A stretch of 64,000 nt of DNA, taken from NCBI RefSeq assembly GCF_910592395.1, contig NC_088320.1, positions 1,180,001 to 1,244,000 on the forward strand, in the 5' to 3' direction. The notes under the pieces were generated by a model that saw only the letters and a program-made list of their open reading frames with translations, was not told the DNA's origin and made no database searches. Position numbers and translations under genes: made by a program. Every line of letters starts with the position of its first letter. The stretch's first letter is position 1. Shown here one piece after another: positions 46,586 to 59,400 of the stretch. The DNA comes from Lineus longissimus (taxonomy: Eukaryota; Nemertea; Pilidiophora; Heteronemertea; Lineidae).

Positions 46586-49500
46586 TGAACACGTTTTACC
46601 ATTGTTGTTCTTAATGATTCTTCTAGGTGTCGCTAAGATATGGTGTACAGGATGGGGTCGGGGGTTTATGTCATATGGATGGGAGGGGAGTGGTGTATAC
46701 CTTAGACGACCACAATTCTACAGCTTTGTAGAAAGTGAACCAACCAAGAGCAGCCCTCCTCTGAAATTGAACGATATATTTTCCCGGTGGCATTTTGCTA
46801 CCAGCAATTGTTACAAGAGTTTGTCGTGTGAAGTTCCTAAAAGTCTGAAAGTCTTGAATGATATGTGAATGAATTTTTCATGCAATACTCATGTGCGTCT
46901 GCAATCGGGTGCAAGTCTATGGAAACATGAGAGAAACTCCGATAAAAACTCCCATGAAATTCCATCTTCTCATGAATAATTTACATCTACAGACCCCAGG
47001 TGTGTCTAGAGGGTCATACGACCCTCGCGAGATGTGAATGTGGCTTGAAAGTGAAGATTGATTTTATATCCCGATAAGCCCTCATGAAGTAATCATATAT
47101 GTATGAAAAGTAAGGCTGCTACTGGGAGCTGGTGTAAGAACTAGTTCCAGCCTGAACTGATGGCCGTGGGTCTCGGTTATAGATTGACAGATTCCCTAAG
47201 CATTTGGATTCAGAATAAATCAAAGTTTTAACTCAAAGTTCAGGCCCTTGGGTTGAAACTTTGTACATATCAACATGCTCCTAAACAAATTGCCTTACTC
47301 AATTTTTGGAGAAAGTTAGATATCTGCCTATCTCAACTCCCAACAACATGATACACCTTCTGTAAAAATGCCTCTCTTTGGCAATATATTGGTGTACAGA
47401 ATACATTGAATGTAAATCTGCCTAACTCAGAATCTGAGTTCTTGATCTCTTTTAATCTTCACAATGCTCAAACAGTTTGATCACAAGACAGTGAGAAAAA
47501 CATAATCCTATCTGCGTCTTTCAGAACTTTAATTTGTCACGCTACGATTCTTGCGGCGAGAGATCCTATTGAATTGCACCTTGGGAATTATACCGCAGTT
47601 AAATTTCAAGGCTGGCTTCGATAGTCTTGCTTCAGTTCAGTTGCTGGTTTCTGTTTCATTTTAAGAGTATCACAAGAGAAAAGGAGTGTTACAAGACCAA
47701 GCCTTGTATTGTACACGATATTGTATATTTCATTTGGTTAAAAGCTGCCACGATAACGTAGTGTACTCAAGGCGTGGCTTGACCTTCCTCTAAGGCTTGA
47801 CAGAATTTTGTGTCCTTCGGAGAAAAATGCCATTGAGATTTACGAAAGAAGAAACGGAGCAAAAGCTTTGAACACTAATGATTCTCAGCAGCCTGTAGGT
47901 TGTGGCATTGCTGTCATCTTCTTTGAAGACGTTCCTGCATCCCAATTTGTTGGTGGGGATGATTTTTCTTTAAAAGGCCACCTGGGAGGGCGGTCTAATC
48001 ACTTTACAGCTGACCACCTGAATTCTAAGTGTGATAATCACATCGCCAAGGAAAACTTCCCGCAAAAACCCCACTGCTTTGATCTACGGAAATGGTTCCC
48101 AACACCTTTCTCATAACAATTTGTGAAGCTTTTTAGGGATAATTAGCTTGACAGGTTAATTAGCGTGAGGAAACTTGGCACATCTTTGAAAATTCGCCCC
48201 GGTTGTCCGCGGAAGGATAGTAAGGAATAGTCTTTTCTCGCATGTGATGATAGGCAGCATCTTAGCGTCGCTCGTGTTTGCCCTGAAAATCCATCCAAAA
48301 ATTACCCAAAATGATATATTGTTATAAAAGTCCTCTTTTGTGTCTGCAAAGATTATAACATTCCTCAAAGTTGCAAGAAATGGGCCACATATTTTTGATG
48401 TTTTGCCTATAGATATTGGATCGTTGAGTCACCAATCAGCCATCATCACTGTCAATATGTGCATCACACTGGTCAGATAATCGTTATGACAATAGTGTCT
48501 GGTGATTCATAAATGACCGGTCATCAGCGAAAACAATCAATTTAATTCCCAGCGACTCATCGGTAATAAAGGTGCAAATCGAAAATGGCCGAAACGACCT
48601 CCACTGGTCCATACAAATAGCCTTAAATCTCACGATAAATCAGAAGATTTTCGACTCAGATGGTTCTAGTTGTCAAAGTGATTTGTTCACCTTTGATCAT
48701 TGGAGATTTCCATGTGGAGCTTTCCCAAATGGTGGCATTAAAAACTATTAGTTGGGTTGGGTATCTCAAGGGGATCTTGTGCTAATTAAGTCACCCGGGT
48801 TTTTTTGCAGATAATTCGAGGTGTGTCTGCTTTGTTCTTGTTCTTGATGGGATATTTAATGGGTTTGTGGTCATAAATTGTAAAATAATCTACTCGCTCT
48901 ACTTGGAACTATATGTACAGCTTGCTATGAGCATTTGAGAGCAATTTGGGGATAGTCTTCTAAAGTTTTGTTGCGATGATATTCTGATGGAACCAAGATT
49001 GTCTTTTTCTTAGACGAGATGTTGTCATCATGTTTGTAGTTGTGGTTGGTAACTATCAATCTTTGATAGTGGTCTTTGCGGTATTGGGCAGGAGATTGGT
49101 GCAGGAAGACCTAAGGCGGGACAACTGACAATTCGGAAGTTACTAGCTCTTCTATTTGACCTTGGTGTCTCATTTTCTTCAAAGACTTTGGTAACATCCT
49201 TGATACCTCTGATCAAAGAACACATGATTGCTTTAAAATGGAAAAATGTTGAGTAAAAAGATTCTGTAAGAAAAAATCGTTTTGGAGGGCAGGTTTAATC
49301 AGTAATTCTATCTTTTAAATCCACTTTTCATGAGAAAAAAGCCAAAATTAAATAAGGAGAATTTAACTCGGTGACAGTGAAATCCCTGATCCCACGGTGC
49401 TGATCCAGCCTTGGGGTGAAATTATGAGCTTGAAAAATAAGTTGTCCTTTCACTATCAAGTTTCTATCTTCAGGGGTCGATTTTGAGGTATGGAAATGTT

Positions 49501-51471
49501 GTAATCTTATCCACTTTAGTCTTGTTAGAAATAAGTAAAAAATCAAAGGAGTCAGATGGGGGATCATGAAATGTTGAAATGAAGTCAGATATTGCTGTAT
49601 ACAACAAATTCTTGATTCTATTTCAGAAAAACTTGTTTCCTTGAATAATAATCTGGTTGATGGTGGGATATTTGAACTCGAGGAACTGGGGAAAACACCA
49701 ATTTTCGTCCCAAATCCACATCCAAAAACCACTTGATTTGAAAATAAATGAACCAAGGTCCACATTCAAAGTTGGTCCCCATTGATTTTCAACTTGAAAG
49801 CATCCTTTTGCATTGATGACCAAATCAGCAACTTGGAGACCTGCTACTAACACTCGCTAATGTAGCATTATCTCAGCGTCCATAATCTAGCATTATCTGA
49901 GTCATATGGTCATAAACTGCACTTTACACATATTCTATTAGACAGCAAACAGATTGACCAGTAAATTACCGTATCCATCTCGAGGACGAAATAACGATAA
50001 TGACAGAAGAATAAATCGCTAATTGGGAAAGTGACATATTGTTAATTAGATTGGGTGTTTTTGTTCTTTATTGATGTCCCATAATGCTTATTGTTAAAGT
50101 GATTGATTGGTGCAAGCCAGTGTGCAGGTCAGGTTCGGGTAAACCCTTAAAAGATATAAGACAAGTCCTCTTTATAAACTGAGGGATTCGGCCAAGTCCT
50201 TGAACGAAGCAAGATATCTGTTCTGAGAATTGCTTTAGACCTGCCCTTAAGTCTTCTTATCATCTTGTTGGTAATGGACAGTATTCACTCAGTGAAAGTG
50301 ACCCTATTCCTCATCTTCATTTCCAAGTAGCACTGTCTCTCTAGAGGGCTCTGCCCTTTATAATCCTACCATCAGACTAACTATCCTTGGTAATGGTAAT
50401 TCTTCTGCCCTGGATATCATCCTGGAAAATCATTCTGCTTGTTCCATTTTGCTGATTTAGGTGAAAGGCAACATCTTAGGAAGGAAGTTACACTGTGACT
50501 TAAGCGATCATTTTCAGATCAAAACAACAGCTGAACTTAAAACAGCACAGGACTTCGCCACTTTGAAGGAAATTTACTGGGTACCATAACAGTGAATTCA
50601 CCGCTTTGTTTTCTCAATGTTCTTTTGAAAAGATACTCTCCAAATGGACAGATTTCATGATGTCCTCATATCAAACTTATCAGAAATGACCATGTTTATC
50701 CGACATATTCATCAAATTTGCATACAATACCATTGCTGGTTATGTCAACCAGCCATGCGCGATGAGTCCTGTGTCTCAACGACTTGTTTATCATCATCCT
50801 CTCGTCTCAGTTCACCTGATTTAACGACAAAATAGCCCTTCCCGTGCGCTCGGATCGGTGCGGATATCGGGAAGTATCATTGCATGTTCGTATCTCCACT
50901 GGAGTTGCATTCTCTTATTATTGATATGTGGGTTTGCTCAGTGGGGTGAGAGTGATATTGATTCGCTGGTTCAGGGTTCTGTGGATAGGTGGCAAGGTGT
51001 GGGAATTTCAAGAACCGTGAATTTCGAGAATCATGTTTAAAAACATATCTTGACACGTTGCTCTAAATACTCCTGGGCCTGGCCCTGAAAGTGGTAATGG
51101 TATGCACATGACATGTTACTTTGAGGAAGGCTTTAGAAGTTGAGGCAACTGCAAATAGATTTATCTATTACCCTGAGCGTGACATTACGATTGTGACAAT
51201 CCCACGCTGTTGGCTCTTTTAAAAACTCTTCATCTCTTCAAAAGCACCGCAATTCTCTGTTTTTCAATCAGTGGGGAGAAGTTAAGTAGATTTTCTCATG
51301 TTGAATTGCTCGAGCCTTTGTGAGGTGTGATATGTGAGGTGAAATGAAATGTGTTTATAACGTATCTATATTTTTTGTCTTTGAACAATTTGCAGATACA
51401 AAAATGGACAGAAGAAACCTCGATATGAAAGACGCCAAGACGATGCCAGATTTCGTGAGTGGGACCTTATA
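46586..51471. other. Intergenic DNA, no supported gene
   Basis: Several isolated open frames (46572-46868 +, 47757-48116 +, 49328-49765 -) have ordinary composition but no domain, start context or splice signals. A run of C lies upstream at 46251. Confidence 0.4.
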
Positions 51472-51599
51472 GATGTTCTTCAAGTGACGTCACGACCACC
51501 CGCCAATGCATTTCCTTTACGTCATGATCACGTGTGACAGCCAATATGGCAGTGCAAAACAATTAACAACGTCATCATGTGACGTCAGTGAAGAACGTC
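51472..51599. mobile_element. 128-bp TA-flanked MITE with paired CRE palindromes
   Basis: The left end GATGTTCTTCAAGTGACGTC matches the right end (GACGTCAGTGAAGAACGTC) as an inverted repeat of ~22 bp. TA stands at both borders (51470-51471, 51600-51601), as in Tc1/mariner-type insertions. Each TIR contains a perfect TGACGTCA (51485, 51580), and the centre has an E-box CACGTG (51529). Confidence 0.75.
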
Positions 51600-52220
51600 T
51601 ATCGAAACAGTTTGACCTGAATCTTGACTCAGTGAAAAATTTAAATGAATATTTCTGAATGGCTTATCTCTATTATTGAAGCAAAAAGACACCTTTCATT
51701 CCGCTGAAATTGGCAGATGAGGTGATAAATATTCAACACTAAAAGTGAGGCTTTGAAGAAGATACATTAAATGTTGTATTGAGAGACCTTGATATTGTAT
51801 CAATGAGACCTGTCCCTAAACGTTTCCCGCTTCTCTCCTTACATGCCTCTCACATGTAACCAATGGATGAGGTGATAAATAATGCACAAGCTCCATTAGT
51901 TTTGACTAGTCTAACATCTGCTCTGATTCCCATTCGTATATCTTACAGCAAGCAAAACTAAATGCATTTGGTATTCATGCCAAGGGACTTTTGGTTGGGT
52001 TTCAGTAGGCTGTTTTTGTTCCCTGGTGTTCATTGAAAGTCAAGAAATGGCCCAAGTTTGCTGAAAAGAGCAATATCTGGTTATCCATCATACTTAATAA
52101 CAAATGCGAGTCTATCTTTTATTTAGTATATTTTTCTATATTGTAACAGCCAATATATTTGTTTATCTTATTGTGTATCTTTCATGTTGAAAATATCAGG
52201 ATATTTTCTGTATTTGTAAA
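51600..52220. other. Intergenic DNA
   Basis: Nothing recognisable beyond AT-rich sequence. Confidence 0.35.
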
Positions 52221-53480
52221 ATGCACAGATAGAAAAAAATAATGAATAGTAAAGATTCCGTTAATGTGTTTTGGCCTAAAGTAGAACCATAAATATCTTT
52301 AATATCACGTAGGCCTACGTAATGTGTATGTTTTGTGTTGCACGCTTAAGAAATGCAATTGTGAGTCAAATCTTATGTCCTGAATTTAAAAAAAAATTAG
52401 ATGCACAAGTTAGTGTTTTCAAGAAGGGATTTCTAAAATGAAAATGAAGAATCATTAACAGCCCCCCAAAAATTTGGCTTTGAAAACTTTTCAGAATTAG
52501 AAGGATAACCCTAACCCAATCCCTGACCCAAACAATTTCTGAGTCCCAAATAATTTTCACTTGTTTTTTTCTGCTCAAAATGAAGAAACATCATCAGGCC
52601 CCAAAAAATTATCAGGCCCCCAAAAATGTTGGCTTTGAAAACTATTCAGAATTAGAAGGATATCCCTAACCCTATCCCTAACCCCCCCCCCAAAAAAAAA
52701 ATTCGGAGTCCAAATAATGTTTTCACTTGTTTTTTTTCTGCTCAAAATGAAGAAACATCATCAGGCCACCAAAAATCATCAGGCCCCCAAAGATGTTGGC
52801 TTTAAAATTTTTTCAGAATCAGAAGGATAACCCTAACTCAAAACATTTCTGACTCCAAATCAAATCAAATGCACAGATACCAAAAATAATGAATAGTAAA
52901 GATTCCGTTAATGTGTTTTGGCCTAAGGTAGAACCATAAATATCTTTAATATCACGTAGGCCTACGTAATGTGTAAATTTTGTGTTGCACGCTTAAGAAA
53001 TGCAATTGTGAGTCGAATCTTACGTCATGAATTAAAAAAAAAGAGATGCACAAGTTAGTGTTTTCAAGAAGGGATTTCTAAAATGAAAATGAAGAATCAT
53101 CAACAGCCCCCCAAATATTTGGCTTTGAAAACTATTCAGAATCAGAAGGATAACCCTAACCCAATCCCTTCTCTTGTTTTTTTCTGCTCAAAATGAAAAA
53201 ACATCATCAGCCCCCCAAAAATGTTGGCTTTAAATTTTTTTCAGAATCAGAAGGAAAACCCTAACCCAATCTCTAACCCAAAAAATTCTGAGTCCAAATC
53301 AATTCAAATGCACAGATACAAAAAATAATGAATAGTAAAGATTCCGTTAATGTGTTTTGGCCTAAGGTAGAACTATAAATATCTTTAATATCACGTAGGC
53401 CTACGTAATGTGTAAATTTTGTGTTGCACCCTTAAGAAATGCAAATGTCCCAAATTAAAAAAAAGTGAGATGCACAATAG
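52221..53480. repeat. Three-copy composite array with telomere-like CCCTAA motifs
   Basis: Copies begin at ATGCACAGAT near 52221, 52869 and 53309 (spacings 648 and 440). Each starts with AAGATTCCGTTAATGTGTTT, then a perfect palindrome ACGTAGGCCTACGT (first at 52307-52320). The first two copies go on to one or more ATGAAGAAACATCATCAG / GGCTTTGAAAA modules and degenerate CCCTAACCC stretches (e.g. near 52670). The third copy breaks off early. The module also occurs at 35.4, 39.3 and 63.4 kb. Confidence 0.8.
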
Positions 53481-54350
53481 TTTTTGGCTCACCGTTCGGG
53501 GAGTCCATACAATAGCGCTGTGTCCGTCGTCCGTCGTCTGTCGTCGTCGTCTGCTCGTCGTATCCTGTGGCACGTTTTTTAACCGCTAGAGCAAGATGGC
53601 TAAAACTTGGTGTGATGTTAGCTTTGGGCAATATGCCCAGACGTATTTTTCTTTTTTGCGTCTTTTTTCAATCTTGGAAATTGGTTTTTGTCTTTTTGAA
53701 GCGAATGGTTGTACGTAGAGTGCAACATTTTTATGGTGTGTATCTAATAAGGTTAAATGACATATCACCTGGGTTTTTGATTTGACCTACTTTTCAAGGT
53801 CACAGAGGTCAAAGTTCACTAAATCACCGATTGGTGGCACGATTCAATTCTATTTGAGCTAGAAGGTTCTAAACTTGTGAGGATATATATTAGGGACCCT
53901 CTATTCTACCCCAAAAATTTGTCCTGCTCGAACTTCAAATATGGCCGCCAGGCGGCCATCTTGAAAATTAAACAAAGTCGGATTGAAACCAAATTTCATG
54001 TGATTGTATATCTATGTACTCTCTACAACGTCCCTGATTTTCAGTCAAATCCATTGACCAATATGGCCGCCAGGCGGCCATCTTGAAAATTAAACAAAGT
54101 CCTATTACTCCGAAACTAATGATCGGATTGCAACCAAACTTCATCTTATTATGTATCTATGTACTCTTATCAATATCCCTAATTTTCAGTCAAATCCCAT
54201 GACAAAAATGGCCGCCAAGCCGCCATCTTGAAAATCCAACGAAGTCCTATTATTCCTAAACTGTGGAACAGATGTCAACCAATTTCCATGTTACATGTAC
54301 ACTCTTCAATAACCCTGTAATTTAGTCAACTTTATAACCAAAATGCTATC
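53481..54350. repeat. Interspersed element with GGCCGCC tandem units
   Basis: It starts near TGGCTCACCGTTCGGGGAGT, followed by a GTCGTC-type microsatellite (53524-53560). It then has three ~120-145-bp units around ATGGCCGCCAGGCGGCCATC (ATG at 53941, 54063, 54208), each followed by CTTGAAAATTAAACAAAGTC or a variant. The GGCCGCC core is nearly self-complementary. Such units resemble a dispersed repeat known in many marine invertebrate genomes; the class is unknown to me. Confidence 0.7.
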
Positions 54351-55457
54351 GTTAGATGGTACGGGTTATTTTCTTTTGTGCCATTGAGCCAAGAAGAAGA
54401 ATATTATTCAATGGAATCAAAACTGGTGAAACTAGCCAGAAACTGTTTTCCCCATATCCACTGCAAATATCATGCATTACATTACCCGAGCACATGGTCC
54501 CTGGACCATTTCATTTCAAGAAGGGATTTCTAAAAGTCTATGGGCATCATACTAAAGTGGTGCCGTTGATCGGAGGATGATGAAGCCATTATTGCACAAG
54601 GTCCGGTATCACTGGATGGCCAATTACGAGAGAACGTAGGCATGTTTTATCTATTCTATTGCCAATCAAGTTATCTTTATGGAAACATTTGGAGTCCAAC
54701 CAACTGAAGATGGCTTAACTTCAGCGTCTCTCTGTATGCTTTTCTGGAGAGAATAACAGTAGAAAAACGCTAATGGCTCCACCCGTCCATTAGGTTTATC
54801 TTCATGAAGCTAGATCGTAAGAACAAGGCTTGCAATCATTACAAGAAAATGTGAGAGAGCCTCAGAGGCAGGAGAGACAGTCATGTTTGCCTGGCTTGGG
54901 CAAGTGCGTTTGTATAATGAAGACTGAGATGTCCAGCTTACAACTGCCCCCAATGAAAACCCAAAACTTTGGAAATTCTTTTTGCTGTACTCTGTGCTTC
55001 AATGATGCAGAAAGTATTGATGCCATCAACTGAAAAAAGGAGAGCAAGTGATCTACAGACCTAAAAGGCTGTAATACAATCAACAATTATGTATTTTAAT
55101 GTCTTTATGGCATGGACATGATGGAGGCTTGTTTTCTATACAACATGGCCAATGCATATATCGTCCTAGGATGGTCATCTTTAGACTCTGAAGCAGATAC
55201 TACTGGACAAATTAGACACAAAATATGTACAGCAACACTGCTTTTTGGGGGACCGATGATAATGGGCAATGAACAGCAAGACTCAACAGCGCTTCATGAA
55301 GCCCTATGAAAAAACATCCAGCCTAATGGCATGAACGTAAAGGAACAATTGTAAAGAGGTAGACCTGAGGACAAAGGCAGAAGACAGTGGAGTACATCCG
55401 GTATGCAGGCATGACTGTCGGAAGAAGTAAATGCAAAGAGAAAGATTTCAGTTGTCG
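54351..55457. other. Intergenic DNA
   Basis: No gene is supported. Short frames (54830, 55112, +) have no recognisable domain. Confidence 0.35.
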
Positions 55458-55714
55458 TTTCTGCTAACATGGAAAGGTTACATTTTTATCATGAATGAAT
55501 GCTGCAAGACGTTTCCGGTGATGAAAGAAGGTATGTAGCCACTCTTGTTACTATCTTATCCGAATTTTTGAAAAATTGTGATGAATTTTTTGTTTCTGTC
55601 AACAAGGGAAGGTTGCACATTTATCAAGAATGAATGGTGCAACACATTTCCGTTAATGAAAGGAGGTATGCTGCCTCTTGTTACTATCTCATCCGAATTT
55701 TAAAAATTGTGATC
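55458..55714. repeat. 134-bp tandem duplication
   Basis: GTTTCTGCTAACATGGAAAGG at 55458 is repeated as GTTTCTGTCAACAAGGGAAGG at 55592. Both continue with ATGAATG, TTTCCG, CTCTTGTTACTATCT and ATCCGAATTTT. The copies are diverged. Confidence 0.7.
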
Positions 55715-56184
55715 AAAAAGAGGACATTTCTTACAAAAGGTGTTTGATAAAACTTGCGGAATGACTCACAGAGACCGCAATCCTCTTAAAGTTCACTTAT
55801 CACAACACATCAGGCCAATTCTCTATTGCATTATCTCAGACCTTTGTTCTTCCCTTGCAGCAAAGACAGTCGTTGAGAGCTGAGATGAACATGAAAGTAA
55901 TGTTGACGCCAGCAGTTTTTTGAGAGAAAGTCCAAAAAGATAAGTAGGCTTTCGATGATCATGGGTTAGAAACGTGGATCAGTTTTAATGCTCCTATGAT
56001 TGGACACATTCTTATTTCTCGGCAAATTTACTGACAATCATTGAACGGGAATGGCACCAATTAATTTTAACCTCGTAAAAAACTGGTCATACGGAACTAC
56101 TATTTCTTCTAGTTCTTCTTCTAGGTTGTGGTTGAAACGTCTTCTGTGAAGATATAACCTCAATGCGAAGGAGTGACTGAAAAG
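55715..56184. other. Intergenic DNA
   Basis: No gene or repeat is recognised. Confidence 0.35.
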
Positions 56185-56476
56185 CAACATAAAGAAGAAG
56201 AGGACAACTCCAGAAAAAGCCCCTGCCTCCAAAATCTATATTTGCTGAAGTGGTTTTGGAGGTTGGTGAGTTGATTTAAACCAACAAAAAGAAGAAGAGA
56301 ACAACTCCAGAAAAAGCTCCTGCCTCCAAAATCTATATGTGCTGAAGTGGTTTTGGAGGTTGGTGAGTTGATGTAAAACAACATAAAGAAGAAGAGAACA
56401 ACTCCAGAAAAAGCCCTTGCCTCCAAAATCTATATTTGCTGAAGTGGTTTTGGAGGTTGGTGAGTTGATCTAAAAA
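56185..56476. repeat. 97-bp tandem repeat, 3 copies, each with a hairpin
   Basis: Units start AACATAAAGAAGAAGAG (56185), AACAAAAAGAAGAAGAG (56283) and AACATAAAGAAGAAGAG (56380). Each holds CCTCCAAAA ... TTTTGGAGG, a 9-bp stem with a ~19-base loop, and ends in GTTGGTGAGTTGAT. Confidence 0.9.
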
Positions 56477-59400
56477 AATTAATTAGAATATGGGAGCAGT
56501 CTGAAAAATAGGTAAGAAAAATCTAATTTAATCATTTGTTTTTGACAATACAATGAGTATCCAACTGATGGGAAACATATTTTACCTTGTCCTCAGATCC
56601 TATATTTTGACTTCGGGCTAAACCTCCCTTTATAATCTGAGGAAGGTAAGACAATTGTCGATTGCGTTATCCAAGACCTTTGTTCTTCCCTTTCTTAGAT
56701 GATGTGGCGTCGGGGGCTACAGCTAGGCTGATTGGATCATCAAATGACTCCTGGGCATTTTGGTTGAAAAATCAACGCTTTGTCAAATTATACTCTTAAG
56801 CTTATTTTTTATTGCATTATTGCATAAGATCTCGATTGTTCCTTACACACAATGAAAGCAATATTGGGGCAAGGATCATTGGGGCAGAATCAGCTCGAGT
56901 TCTCAGTTATCGAATTCAGTATTCGGAATTCAGACTCTCATTCGAGTGTCCAACTAGAGTGAGCATAAGCCCCGAGTCCAGAAAGAGAAAATCCTATCTT
57001 CTCTTTGACCTTTTGATTAGATCGTCACTCCTTCATATCCGTTTTTTCCACACATTCACTAGAAGCTTATTCCTGAGCGATGATGATTTTAGCTTCTTTT
57101 CATTCGTGGCTTATTCTGATAGGAGAAATCTTTTCATTTTCTTAGCCTTTGTGATCTTAATGTCATTTGCAGGGTGGGGCCAGTCTTTGAAATATGCAAC
57201 AAGGTGATGTATTATGTGTATTCATGTGAGCTTCCCACAAATGCTGCTACGGAAAGACGCAAAGCCAGATGCCGTAGAAGTAGTTCTTTAGAATGTCAGC
57301 TTAGTTTGTCATAATCCATGGATGATTTTTTCCAACCCTACCTTTTTGGGAGTAGTTGCTTATGAAATTATGACTTTTCCTGGTCATTCAAAGTGCCTTT
57401 CTATGAGGGGAAGGTGTATTAGCTGCTGGCTTCATGAAGAAGTCAAAGACAATATCTACATTGAATGCATCATTTAAAAATTGATCCTTCAAACAAAAAT
57501 AACTGCAATTTTTAAAATTGAATTTAAACAGAAAAGTACTGAATAAGAACAAAATTAGACTTAGAGATTTAGCATCCGTGCTTTAAGCATGTTGAGGTCT
57601 CCTTTGTAAATGTAATGGGCTTGTGAAAGCTGGAGCTCATCCTAATTCATGGAGTCCTGTGTGTTGTAGGCCCAAAACTGTTCCTTGTGTCATCCCCCTC
57701 AACTAGTACATCATCATTTTAGTGTATATTGCTCTTGGTAAAGGGATTAATTCTTTGCTGTTTGCTTTATAGATATATGACAAAGAAGAAGAATTAGGCT
57801 GAACCAATGCATTGGTTGTTGCTTGGAAAGTTACAGCCACCACTCAAAAAGGTAACTTCGGGTAATGTCGTTAAAAAAAGAATTTAGGGTAGTTGTACAT
57901 GTATAGTAGAACCTCTCTGTTGTGTATTGTTTCAGCAATCTCAACTCTACTGACTAATCCTACTTCACGTTGCATTTGATTGATGGTTAAGTCTATCGAT
58001 CCACCTAAAAGTGCTCTGAGGAAATCTTCTAAGGTATGGGGCCTGTTCTTATACCAGAAGTGCCTTTTTGCTACAATCTTCGTCACTCATCTCTGGGAGG
58101 ATGCTTTCAAAGGCGCTTATCACTTTGCGAATGCTTAAAAGAGCATGAATTGTAAATTCGTTCCTCTTTATGAGTAAATTTTCACTGCCAATAAAAAGGT
58201 GATTTTGCCTTCTCTGGCTCTGCAACTAAGCTTCAGTATGGTGGCCACAACGACTAGCTGTGGTCTGTGATGTGTAGCGATTTTGAAATTGGGCTGGCAC
58301 TCAGGAAAGTATTTGACTTTGCCTCATCCATTTATTTATAATCGTAAGCCAATAAAGGAAAGATCAAGTTCCAGGCAATCGGAATACCTTGGAACAAAGA
58401 ACAAGATACAAACATCAATAATCATGTCATTAACGTCAAATGACTTAAAAAATATGTGGCTAATTGTAAAGTTAAGCCCCTTGTGTGTCGCTATTGCTTT
58501 GTGCTCCTTTGTGAGTGGTAGTGATGACTTCTTTCTTTAAGACTAGAAGGAGCATCTAGAGACTTGAATTCTTCTCAAAATGTCGCTGAGGAGAAAAGCT
58601 TGTCATTTGTGAGATAGTTGAGTGAAAAAATGGTCCAAAGTATTACTCTATGACCTAGATTGTTTAGCCCTTTAAATATGCCAAATTCAATGTGACCATT
58701 CAACACCATTTTCCTTTGTTCGCTCTTTATATCTGTTATTGCTCTTCTCTAGAAATATTGAAGGTGACATCTTTGCGCTGGAACAATCGTCACCATTGTC
58801 TGATCTACCAGGACGCCAGAAGCCGTGTCTCGGGGCTTAAGGATGTATATATACATAGCTTTGTGTTTCATATATCATCTGTCTAGACAAGCTGTAGGAA
58901 GTGAAACACATGACACAATAGAAACAATGCTTCTGACCAGTACGAGTTCACCTTTTGCTTTGAGAAACCCAAGTGACCCTAGAACACATGAGTTAACAAA
59001 ATAATACCAAACGCCAGAGAGATGGTGCTTCAAACGTTTGATAGCTACTTTTAGCTCAGTTAATATCCAAAAGACGGTTGTCTCTCGTGGGTTAAAGAAA
59101 ACGTTCTCCTCCACTCTGTCCATATTTATCATCTCAACTACCCCCTCGAGGATCTCCTAATTCGATCACCCTAATCTTATCACGCTAGCCTCTTCAGTCA
59201 AGAGATTCAATTTTCTCCGAGTAGTTCTTTTGTGGTGGAACATTGCGAAGGGATATGTAGCAAATGGATCAAATCATTGATTCAAGAGGCTTGATTACTC
59301 ACTGGGGATTTCAAATAAAGATATTTCTTATTTTTGGTCAATTCGATACACACCACATCATACATTGCTCCTTGGATGCATCTTGAGAGCTGGAGATACA

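Noticed and set aside
49328-49765. Minus-strand 145-codon frame
   Set aside because: No recognised domain, and a second minus frame overlaps it. No splice or start context.
56812-57207. 131-codon + frame with a hydrophobic end
   Set aside because: No methionine start, no family and no acceptor, so it is not reported as a gene.
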